Part shown: positions 1-5,275 of the stretch, one piece after another
How the letters are laid out: each line of letters opens with the position of its first letter
Position numbering within the stretch: position 1 is the stretch's first letter
Assembly: GCA_021841725.1 (NCBI GenBank)
Contig: JAKCEC010000105.1
Span: 1-5,275, forward strand
Length of the DNA stretch: 5,275 bases
Source of the DNA: Actinomycetes bacterium
GTDB lineage: Bacteria > Actinomycetota > Acidimicrobiia > Acidimicrobiales > RAAP-2
Reading direction: 5' to 3'
The notes under the pieces: model-generated
What the model was told of the DNA's origin: nothing
The model's input: the letters and a program-made list of their open reading frames with translations, nothing else
Database searches by the model: none
Position numbers and translations under genes: made by a program

Positions 1-1
1 C

Positions 2-1357
2 AACGTGCGACGCGTCCGCGTCGCGCACCTCGCGACGGCGAGGGCGTCGGACGCGACGAACTGTACGGCGTCGACGACGCTCACCCTCACCGTGGACGGT
101 CCGACCCGCGCGATCGTCGTGGGGGCACCCGCGACGGGAGGCGACGGGGTCTTTAGTGCCAGTGTGACCGCGCCGACGCCCTTTGAGATGCCCCCGGTGA
201 GTGACGGGGTGTCGAGCGACACCTTCACCTATTCACTCACGGGGAGCGATTCGGCGGGGTGCGCGACGTCGACCGACGCGGCGACGTTCACCTATCAGCG
301 CGTCGGGTCTTGCGCCGTGCTCATCACGGCGGTCCCCGCCACGAGCGATTCCGACGGCGACCCCGGCGACGGAACAACGACCGCGACCGCGACCCTGAAC
401 TTGGTGGTACTGGCCCACGCCCAGACGATCTCACTGAGTTCAGCGACGGTGAACTTCGGCGCCACGCACCAGCTCACGGCGACGGGATTTCTCGGCCCCG
501 GAACGATCACCTACGACGTGCTCGAGCGCGGCACGGCGAGCGGCTGTCAGATCAACGGCGCCCACGAGGTGAGGGCGAGCACCGTGGGCACGTGCCTCGT
601 GCAGGTCCACATCGGCGCCGACGGTACCTACGCCGCCGCGACGTCGAACGTCGCGACCGTTGACTTTCTGGTCGTTACCCAGTCGCTCAGCCTGTCCTCA
701 GGGCGCGTCAAGTTCGCCGGGTCCTGGCCCCTGCACGCATTCGGCTACCACGGCGACGCGGCGGTGACCTACCGCGTCGTCGGGGCCACGGCGACGGGCT
801 GTTCCATCGACGCGGCGAACGTTCTCACGGCCGCCGGCGCCGGCACGTGTCGGGTGACGGCGTCGATGGCCGCGAAGGGGAATTATTCTTCGGCCACGTC
901 CAACGTCGCCACGATCATCTTCGATCGCGCGCCCGTGCTACCGAAACTGGTGATCAAGAACTCGCCGGTCCCGGCTCCCCCGCGTCCGAAACTCCCGCCC
1001 ACGGTGAGCATGAGCGTGGCGTCCTTCGCCGAGGGTTCCTACCTCTTGTCCGCGCCCCTCGCGGCCCAGGTCAACGCCATCGCGGCGCGGGTGTCGGCGA
1101 AGAAGTATCACGTGGTGGACCTGACGAGCTACACCGACAACGTCTTCACGCCGGCGTTCAACCTCGCCCTGAACGCGCAGCGCGCCAGCGCCGTGCGGGC
1201 GCAACTCCTGGCGGATTTGGCCGCTCGCCACGTCACCGGCGTGCGCGTGGTCGTGGTGACGACCCCCACGAGGTACGTGTTCACGTCGCGCTCGAACGTC
1301 TCGGCGACCGGGCGGGCCTACAACCGGCGCGTCGTCGCGACGCTGTTCGCGTACTAG
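2..1357 (+). CDS. Ig-like repeat surface protein with C-terminal OmpA-like domain (5' partial)
   Basis: This is the C-terminal part of a secreted or wall-associated protein. The frame is open to the left edge. A GTG at 5 is the first possible start, but no signal peptide follows it and the text goes straight into beta-rich Ser/Thr/Val sequence, so the true start is probably outside the window. Counting from that GTG, residues about 15-136 are beta-rich, with Cys at 20, 86 and 103. Residues 140-222 and 226-306 are two tandem Ig-like repeats, each with a Cys pair (181/197 and 266/282). Residues 307-332 are a Pro-rich linker. Residues 333-450 fit an OmpA-like domain: YTDN at 376-379, N386, RASAV at 393-397 and GRAYNRR at 436-442. 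D378 and R393 are 15 residues apart, as in the diaminopimelate-binding Asp/Arg pair known for Acinetobacter OmpA. The inferred role is non-covalent anchoring to peptidoglycan with an extended Ig stalk. The next gene starts on the base after its stop. The substrate or partner is unknown. Confidence 0.85.
   Translation, partial: NVRRVRVAHLATARASDATNCTASTTLTLTVDGPTRAIVVGAPATGGDGVFSASVTAPTPFEMPPVSDGVSSDTFTYSLTGSDSAGCATSTDAATFTYQRVGSCAVLITAVPATSDSDGDPGDGTTTATATLNLVVLAHAQTISLSSATVNFGATHQLTATGFLGPGTITYDVLERGTASGCQINGAHEVRASTVGTCLVQVHIGADGTYAAATSNVATVDFLVVTQSLSLSSGRVKFAGSWPLHAFGYHGDAAVTYRVVGATATGCSIDAANVLTAAGAGTCRVTASMAAKGNYSSATSNVATIIFDRAPVLPKLVIKNSPVPAPPRPKLPPTVSMSVASFAEGSYLLSAPLAAQVNAIAARVSAKKYHVVDLTSYTDNVFTPAFNLALNAQRASAVRAQLLADLAARHVTGVRVVVVTTPTRYVFTSRSNVSATGRAYNRRVVATLFAY
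422..670 (+). repeat. Ig-like protein repeat A (tandem with repeat B)
   Basis: This segment encodes residues 140-222 of the partial surface protein. It opens with QTISLSS and closes with ATSNVATVDF. A pattern of G-T-A-S-G-C, then G-T-C 15 residues on, then Y-A-A-A-T-S-N is shared with the following repeat. The Cys pair (181, 197) is placed to form a disulfide outside the cell. The repeat resembles Ig-like modules common in actinobacterial surface proteins. Confidence 0.75.
680..922 (+). repeat. Ig-like protein repeat B
   Basis: This segment encodes residues 226-306 of the partial surface protein. It opens with QSLSLSS and ends with ATSNVATIIF, so it aligns with repeat A along its whole length, including the Cys pair (266, 282), the G-T-C motif and the N-Y-S-S-A-T-S-N ending. 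The two copies are diverged in DNA, so this is an old duplication of a protein module and not a recent DNA repeat. Confidence 0.75.
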
Positions 1358-4036
1358 GTGCGCCGCGTGTCGCGTTCATCCCGTCGCGGCGTCCTCGCGC
1401 GGTGGGGGTTCAGCGTGCTCGTCGCGGGGGTGACGGGGGCCCTGGGACTGGGACTCGGGGCGACGGCGTCGGCGACGGCGCGTCTGACCCCGGCCGGCAC
1501 GGTGCTGGTGACGAACCTCGTGACGAACACGGTGTCCGCGATTGACCCGGGCACCGGGGTGGTGAGCCGCGTCGGGGGCGCGGGGCTGAACGGACCGTTG
1601 GGTATCGTGATCGCCCCGGACGCGCGCACCGCCTACGTGACGAATTCCCTGGGCGACACCATTTCGCCCATCGACCTGACGACGACGCCCTATCGCGTCG
1701 GTGCGCCCGTGACCGTCGGGTCGGGGCCGTCGGCCATCGCCCTCGCGCCCGACGGCACCGTGGCCTACGTGTCCAACTTCAATTCCAACACGGTGACCCC
1801 GGTGTACGTAACGGGCATGTCCGTACGCGCGGGTGCACCGATTCCCGTGGGGGCGGGTCCCTGGAGCATCGCGGTGAGTCGAGACGGACGACGCGTCATC
1901 GTGTCCAATTCCGAGGCGACCACCGTCAGCGTCATCGACGTCGCCACGCGCCACGTCGAGACGCTGTCGGTGGGCGGGCGACCCGAAGCCATCGCGGTGG
2001 CCCCCACGGGCGACGTCGCCTACGTCCTCTCGGGTGCCGACGTGGTCCCCGTCGACCTGGCGACGACGCCCGTCACTCGGGGCGCGCCCATCGTGGTCGC
2101 GAACAAGCCCGTGGGCATCGCCGTCCTGCCCTCGGGCACGGTGGCCTACACCGTCAACGCCGACAACACGGTGACGCGCCTCGACCTGGCGACGAACCCC
2201 GTGCGCGTGTCGAGTCCGGTGACCGTGGGTTCGCTCATTCAGGCCGACGGCGTGGCGATCAGTCCCAACGGACGCAGCGTCTACATCGCGAACGCGTCCA
2301 ACACCGTGACGCCGGTCCACTTCAGCGCCACCGCCACCGTGGCGTCCTCGCCGATCGACGTGGGTGCGGCGACCTTCGGGGTGGCGGTCGTGCCCGACGA
2401 GGCGCCGGTCACCGTCTTCACCGCGCGCCTGGGCGTGGCCGGGCGCGTGACGACCTTCAACGCGTCCGGTTCGTACGCGCCCAACAGCGCCATCGCGTTC
2501 TACCGGTGGAACTTCGGCGACGGCGCGACGCGCACCACCACCTCACCCGTCGTGCGCTACCGCTACCCCGCGGTGGGCGACTACCGGGTCACCCTCACCG
2601 CGGTGACCACCGACGGCACGGCGGGCGTGCGCACCTTCACCGGACAGAGCGTGATCAACAACGGGTCCTCGGCGTCGCGGGTCGTGTACGTCGCGCGAGT
2701 GGCGTCGCCCCTGGAGATCAACCCGGGCGTCGGCGCCCCGGGCACCGCGGTCGTGGTTCGCGACCCCACGCTCGCCAGCACGTGTCGGCCCCTCAACATC
2801 TTCTTCGACGGGCGACTCGTCGCGCAGTCGACGCCCCGGGGCCAGGTCCTGAGCGACCCCGGCGTCGTGGTGCCCGGCGACGCGCGGGTGGGCTCGCACC
2901 TGATCTCGGTGTCGTGCTCGACGCCCGCGCACGCGGTGCTCAGCGTGCACTTCGACGTCGTGCCCCTGAGCAATCACCTCTCGGAGTTCTCGGTGGCCAT
3001 GCCCAGCCCGACGACGTTGAAGAAGCACCTGGCCGCGGCGGGCTTCTTCGGGCTGCTGTTCCTCGTCTTCGGCCGCATCTTCGCCGCCGGGTTCCCCTCG
3101 GAGTGGATGGACCGCACGTACGCGAGCAATTTCGAGCGCGTGACGCGCCGGATGCGTCGCCGCTTCCCCTGGCTGTTCATCGACCACGAGAAGGAACGCT
3201 CGTTGGCGCGGCGCCTCTCGGGGGGCGCGGGGCTGCTGGCGGTCTTCATCGTGGCGGCCTCGCTGATCGACTCGTTCCTCAGTCCGGGCTTCGGATTCAA
3301 TCGCACGTCGCTCTGGCTGTTCCTGGGTCAGTGCCTCGGCATCGGACTGATCACCGTCGTCTCCCAGGGCCCCATCGCCATGGTGGGCCTGCGCGAGAAG
3401 AAGACCGTGCACCTGCACGTGCTGGTGGGGGGCCTGGCCATCGCCGTCGTCTGCGTCGTCGCCTCGCGGTCCCTGGGCTTGGCCCCCGGGTACTGTTACG
3501 GGCTCATCGCCGTCTACGTCCTGCGACCTACGCCGAGTCTGGCGGCCGAGGGCCGCTACCACTTCATCTCCTCGATCGTGGTCCTCGCGGTCTCCACCGT
3601 CGCCTTCTTCCTCACGGTGCCGGTGTTCCACCTGGCGACCGGCGCGCACCCCCCGCTCTGGGCGGTCCTGATGGACCCCGCCCTCAACATGGTGTTCCTC
3701 GCGGGCTTCTCGGGGGTGGCCTTCGGCATGTTCCCCCTGCCGTTCCTGCCCGGTCACGGGGTGGCGCGCTGGAACCGCTTCGCGTGGGCCTTCCTCAGCG
3801 TGGTCGCCCTCATGGGGTACGTGGCCGTCGTGCTCTCCCCGGGTAGCGGGACGGCCCAGGAACTGCATTCGGTGGGTATCGTGCCCCTGCTGACCACGTT
3901 CGTGGCGTTCGCCGTGGCGTCGCTCGGTTTCTGGGCCTACCACGTGCGCGCCGCGAAGGCGGCGGGGGAACTGCACCACGGGGACCACGAGGACCACGAG
4001 GACCAGGAGGACTTCGAGGTCTTCGCCACCGAATAG
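1358..4036 (+). CDS. Polytopic membrane protein with extracellular YVTN beta-propeller and PKD domain
   Basis: Large surface protein of 892 residues; function unknown. Residues 1-41 look like a signal peptide: basic start, a Tat-like SRRGVLA at 8-14, a hydrophobic stretch at 17-35 and A-x-A sites near 37-41. Residues 48-347 hold seven YVTN-type repeats, enough for a closed seven-bladed propeller. Residues about 348-430 are a PKD domain, with WNFGDG at 384-389 and GDYRVTLTAV at 407-416. Residues 447-536 are another beta-rich domain with Cys 476 and 520. Membrane helices lie near 558-579, 622-644, 649-672, 683-703, 709-723, 735-757, 766-795, 808-827 and 838-861. The basic stretch at 596-619 after the first helix fits a cytoplasmic loop. 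Nine helices then put the propeller outside and the acidic His-rich tail (871-889) inside. The FGLLF at 563-567, PSEWMDRTY at 580-588 and PGYCYGLIAVY at 710-720 recall an uncharacterised actinobacterial membrane module, from memory. GTG at 1358 follows the upstream stop directly; a GTG at 1367 is an alternative that keeps the signal peptide. Confidence 0.88.
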   Translation: MRRVSRSSRRGVLARWGFSVLVAGVTGALGLGLGATASATARLTPAGTVLVTNLVTNTVSAIDPGTGVVSRVGGAGLNGPLGIVIAPDARTAYVTNSLGDTISPIDLTTTPYRVGAPVTVGSGPSAIALAPDGTVAYVSNFNSNTVTPVYVTGMSVRAGAPIPVGAGPWSIAVSRDGRRVIVSNSEATTVSVIDVATRHVETLSVGGRPEAIAVAPTGDVAYVLSGADVVPVDLATTPVTRGAPIVVANKPVGIAVLPSGTVAYTVNADNTVTRLDLATNPVRVSSPVTVGSLIQADGVAISPNGRSVYIANASNTVTPVHFSATATVASSPIDVGAATFGVAVVPDEAPVTVFTARLGVAGRVTTFNASGSYAPNSAIAFYRWNFGDGATRTTTSPVVRYRYPAVGDYRVTLTAVTTDGTAGVRTFTGQSVINNGSSASRVVYVARVASPLEINPGVGAPGTAVVVRDPTLASTCRPLNIFFDGRLVAQSTPRGQVLSDPGVVVPGDARVGSHLISVSCSTPAHAVLSVHFDVVPLSNHLSEFSVAMPSPTTLKKHLAAAGFFGLLFLVFGRIFAAGFPSEWMDRTYASNFERVTRRMRRRFPWLFIDHEKERSLARRLSGGAGLLAVFIVAASLIDSFLSPGFGFNRTSLWLFLGQCLGIGLITVVSQGPIAMVGLREKKTVHLHVLVGGLAIAVVCVVASRSLGLAPGYCYGLIAVYVLRPTPSLAAEGRYHFISSIVVLAVSTVAFFLTVPVFHLATGAHPPLWAVLMDPALNMVFLAGFSGVAFGMFPLPFLPGHGVARWNRFAWAFLSVVALMGYVAVVLSPGSGTAQELHSVGIVPLLTTFVAFAVASLGFWAYHVRAAKAAGELHHGDHEDHEDQEDFEVFATE
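1499..2398 (+). repeat. Seven YVTN beta-propeller repeats
   Basis: This stretch encodes residues 48-347 of the membrane protein as seven units of 41-45 residues. They begin near residues 48, 89, 133, 177, 218, 260 and 305. Each has a core like AYVTN or VYIAN, then NTVTP-ID, then a variable loop, then GIAVAPDG. Known YVTN/NHL-like repeats build one blade each, so seven give a complete propeller. The fifth unit is the most degenerate: its YVTN core reads YVLSG. Such propellers usually serve as binding platforms or, less often, enzymes. No catalytic signature was seen. Confidence 0.85.
3983..4009 (+). repeat. Triplicated 9-base repeat coding a His/Asp/Glu tail
   Basis: Three tandem 9-base units (GACCACGAG twice, then GACCAGGAG) encode D-H-E, D-H-E and D-Q-E at residues 876-884 near the C-terminus of the membrane protein. 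With H873, H874 and D885 this forms a short acidic, His-rich cluster. Such a tract can arise by slipped-strand expansion and may vary in copy number between strains. Topology counting puts it in the cytoplasm. Confidence 0.8.
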
Positions 4037-4039
4037 TCG

Positions 4040-4055
4040 GGCGCGCTAGAGCGCC
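4040..4055. terminator. Weak hairpin between convergent genes
   Basis: GGCGC at 4040-4044 and GCGCC at 4051-4055 can pair around a six-base loop. The hairpin lies between the stops of the surface protein (4036) and the acetyltransferase (4046), and overlaps the latter's last codons. It has no T-tract on either strand. In a G+C-rich genome a 5-bp stem is easily due to chance, so this is only a possible bidirectional terminator. Confidence 0.2.
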
Positions 4056-4555
4056 AGGGTGAAGGCCTTGAGGTGCAGCACCTCGCCCGCGGCGTCGACT
4101 TCCTCGGCGATGAAACGGTCGAGCGCGGGGGCGCGCTCGAAACCCATGCGCACGTAGAGCGACTGCGCCCGCGTCATCATCGGCGCCGAGTGCAGGATGA
4201 GGCGCGCGCAACGCTGCTCGCGGGCGCGCTCGACGCAGGTCGACACCAGCGCGCGACCCGCCCCGCGGCCCTCGAACGCCGGGTCGACCGACAGCATGCG
4301 GATACCCGCGGCGCCGGGGTCGTCGAACTCGGCCATGGCGCGGTGCGCGTCGGGCACGTAGGTCACGCCCCCCACCAGGTGGCCCTCGTCGTCGAGCGCC
4401 ACGTACACCTCGGAGTCGAGCGCGCGCGAGCGCACGTCCACCAACTCCTCTTCGTAGGGGCCGAGCGGTTGGTCGCCGTTCAGGTGGCGGTAGGCCGCCA
4501 GGGTGATCGAACCCAGTGCGGCGTACTCCTCGGGATCGATCCGTCGAATCAACAT
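4046..4555 (-). CDS. GNAT family N-acetyltransferase
   Basis: This 169-residue protein is the usual length for a single-domain GNAT enzyme. These transfer an acetyl group from acetyl-CoA to an amine on a small molecule or protein in the cytoplasm. The acetyl-CoA-binding core is clear: IRMLSVDP at 85-92, then the pyrophosphate-binding loop EGRGAGRALV at 95-104, fitting the R/Q-x-x-G-x-G/A signature. Helix and strand elements follow, with LILHSAPMM at 119-127 and a C-terminal LYVRMGFERAP at 133-143. The start ATG at 4555 begins MLIRRIDPEEY, typical for the first strand of the fold. The frame stays open far upstream, but that part overlaps msrA antisense and lacks family features. The substrate cannot be told from sequence. 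The gene converges on the surface operon and diverges from msrA, sharing a 93-base gap with it. Confidence 0.88.
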   Translation of the reverse strand: MLIRRIDPEEYAALGSITLAAYRHLNGDQPLGPYEEELVDVRSRALDSEVYVALDDEGHLVGGVTYVPDAHRAMAEFDDPGAAGIRMLSVDPAFEGRGAGRALVSTCVERAREQRCARLILHSAPMMTRAQSLYVRMGFERAPALDRFIAEEVDAAGEVLHLKAFTLAL

Positions 4556-4563
4556 CAGCGCCG

Positions 4564-4569
4564 AGCCTA
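4564..4569 (-). promoter_or_regulatory. Candidate -10 element for a leaderless acetyltransferase mRNA
   Basis: On the - strand this reads TAGGCT, which fits the actinobacterial TANNNT -10 pattern. It ends eight bases before the acetyltransferase ATG. Transcription would start at or within a base or two of the start codon, giving a leaderless message, which is common in actinobacteria. No convincing Shine-Dalgarno sequence sits before this ATG, which supports the reading. No good -35 at standard spacing was found. Prediction only. Confidence 0.4.
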
Positions 4570-4608
4570 GGACGCCGCGTCGGTGTCGCGCGTCGCCGGC
4601 GCGACCTT

Positions 4609-4614
4609 TAGATT
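4609..4614 (+). promoter_or_regulatory. Candidate -10 element for msrA
   Basis: TAGATT fits TANNNT and lies in the only locally A+T-richer patch of the intergenic region. It would place transcription start near 4621, leaving a leader of about 28 bases that contains the ribosome binding site. The -35 region is not recognisable. Prediction only. Confidence 0.3.
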
Positions 4615-4637
4615 CGAAGCGGACGACGCCGAGGCTG

Positions 4638-4643
4638 AAGGGG
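4638..4643 (+). promoter_or_regulatory. Ribosome binding site of msrA
   Basis: AAGGGG ends five bases before the ATG at 4649. This purine-rich Shine-Dalgarno-like run favours that ATG over the in-frame GTG at 4583, which would add 22 residues with no counterpart in the family. Confidence 0.55.
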
Positions 4644-4648
4644 CGAAG

Positions 4649-5173
4649 ATGGGTGACGATCGCGAGACGGCGATACTGGCGGGTGGGTGCTTTTGGGGGA
4701 TGCAGGACCTGATCCGGCGTCGACCCGGGGTGATCAGCACCCGCGTGGGCTACAGCGGCGGTGACGTGGACCACGCGACGTACCGTCATCACGGGACCCA
4801 CGCCGAGTCCCTCGAGATCGTCTTCGACCCGACGCGCACCTCGTATCGCGAGCTCCTCGAGTGGTTCTTTCAGATCCACGACCCGACCACCCCGAACCGC
4901 CAGGGTAACGACCGGGGCTCGAGTTATCGCTCGGCCATCTTCTACCTCGACGAGACGCAACGGCGCGTGGCGCTCGACACCGTCGCCGACGTGGACGCGT
5001 CGGGCCTCTGGCCCGGTCCCGTGGTGACCGAGGTGTCGCCGGCCGGCGCCTTCTGGGAGGCGGAACCCGAACACCAGGACTACCTCGAGCGCATCCCCCA
5101 GGGCTACACCTGTCACTTCGCGCGGCCCGAGTGGGTGCTCGCGCGACGCGGCGACGCGTCGAGCGCCCCGTAG
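4649..5173 (+). CDS. msrA: Peptide-methionine (S)-S-oxide reductase MsrA
   Basis: Reduces methionine-S-sulfoxide, free or in proteins, back to methionine in the cytoplasm. It is an oxidative damage repair enzyme recycled by thioredoxin. The protein has 174 residues. The catalytic motif GGCFWG holds Cys14. Other active-site residues known for the family line up: Tyr45, Glu53 (in THAES), Asp88 (in QGNDRG) and Tyr93 (in SSYRSAIFY). Each is offset by one from the Mycobacterium tuberculosis positions as I recall them (Cys13, Tyr44, Glu52, Asp87, Tyr92). The GYTCHF near the C-terminus holds Cys155, equivalent to the mycobacterial resolving Cys154. [10 protein letters not shown] at 78-87 and [12 protein letters not shown] at 135-146 are also typical. 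The start at ATG 4649 is supported by the upstream AAGGGG and by the short N-terminus before GGCFWG. No msrB or thioredoxin gene is visible nearby. It is divergent from the acetyltransferase gene. Confidence 0.96.
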   Translation: MGDDRETAILAGGCFWGMQDLIRRRPGVISTRVGYSGGDVDHATYRHHGTHAESLEIVFDPTRTSYRELLEWFFQIHDPTTPNRQGNDRGSSYRSAIFYLDETQRRVALDTVADVDASGLWPGPVVTEVSPAGAFWEAEPEHQDYLERIPQGYTCHFARPEWVLARRGDASSAP

Positions 5174-5177
5174 GCAA

Positions 5178-5275
5178 TTAGACCGGGGCCGCGACCCCGG
5201 CGCCTCGTCGACGCGCCACGAAGAAGGCCCGGGTCGACTCGTCGGTGGGGCGCGCTCCGCGCGTATCACTCTCTA
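5178..5275 (-). CDS. C-terminal end of an unidentified gene (partial)
   Basis: A - strand frame enters from the right edge and ends at a TAA (5180-5178), leaving 31 readable codons. Most end in G or C, as in the other genes here. The text reads plausibly as a protein end, including RAFFVARRRGAG followed by VAAPV at the C-terminus. The stop would lie four bases from the msrA stop in convergent arrangement, fitting the tight spacing elsewhere in the window. No family can be named from 31 residues. In sequence this rich in G and C, an open frame this short can also occur by chance. Confidence 0.4.
   Translation of the reverse strand, partial: ESDTRGARPTDESTRAFFVARRRGAGVAAPV
5183..5200. terminator. 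Possible hairpin downstream of msrA
   Basis: CCGGGG at 5183-5188 and CCCCGG at 5195-5200 can form a six-base-pair G+C stem with a six-base loop, nine bases after the msrA stop. There is no T-tract. It would also fall inside the coding end of the convergent partial gene. Weak candidate for a terminator. Confidence 0.3.

Noticed and set aside
1376..2320. - strand open frame of 314 codons opposite the propeller
   Set aside because: Low-complexity Arg/His/Asp/Gly translation, and its internal repetition just mirrors the YVTN repeats on the other strand.
2506..3846. Long + strand open frame of 446 codons in another frame of the membrane protein gene
   Set aside because: Arg/Gly/Pro/His-rich translation without hydrophobic periodicity, whereas the 1358-4036 frame gives clear propeller, PKD and membrane sequence.
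2543..3997. Long - strand open frame of 484 codons opposite the membrane protein gene
   Set aside because: Its translation is almost all Arg, His, Gly, Asp and Glu with no fold-like pattern. It is the antisense shadow of a G+C-rich gene.
4566..4571. CCTAGG palindrome in the divergent gap as an operator
   Set aside because: Six bases with no second copy or longer symmetry around it; better explained as part of the overlapping TAGGCT -10 candidate.
4583..4648. GTG start giving a 196-residue MsrA
   Set aside because: The added 22 residues have no family counterpart, and AAGGGG sits correctly before the ATG at 4649.
5250..5262. Small inverted repeat GCGCG/CGCGC with a three-base loop near the right edge
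   Set aside because: A five-base stem made only of G and C is expected by chance in this sequence, and it lies inside the possible partial gene.
4556..5269. N-terminal extension of the acetyltransferase frame to a 407-residue protein
   Set aside because: It runs antisense through all of msrA. The GNAT fold starts at MLIRRIDPEE (4555), and the added part shows no family features.

Overview
The window is strongly G+C-rich, with codons mostly ending in G or C, on a high-GC actinobacterial pattern. The best lineage clue is the methionine sulfoxide reductase at the right end, whose motif spacing and C-terminal Cys match the mycobacterial-type MsrA as I recall it. Together with Ig-repeat, OmpA-like and YVTN/PKD surface proteins, this suggests an actinobacterium, perhaps Acidimicrobiia-like. 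The exact taxon is inference.

Left part (2-4036, + strand): two cell-envelope genes in tandem. The first is cut off by the left edge. It carries extracytoplasmic Ig-like repeats, a Pro-rich linker and a C-terminal OmpA-like peptidoglycan-binding domain. The second starts on the base after the first gene's stop (TAG then GTG). It encodes a large surface protein with a signal peptide, a seven-repeat YVTN beta-propeller, a PKD domain, another beta-rich domain, about nine membrane helices, and an acidic His-rich tail predicted to be cytoplasmic. The arrangement suggests co-translated partners at the cell surface: one binds the wall, the other displays a propeller outside and spans the membrane. 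Neither has a known function that I can name.

Right part (4046-5275): a GNAT N-acetyltransferase gene on the - strand converges on the surface operon with a 9-base gap. It is divergent from msrA, with 93 bases between their start codons. That gap has a candidate leaderless promoter for the acetyltransferase and a ribosome binding site for msrA. Four bases after the msrA stop, a - strand reading frame runs off the right edge and looks like the C-terminal end of another gene.

No RNA genes, CRISPR arrays, insertion sequences or attachment sites were seen. Gene density is high; no stretch of 300 bases lacks a gene. The most interesting part is the coupled surface gene pair. The acetyltransferase and MsrA look like ordinary housekeeping or stress genes.
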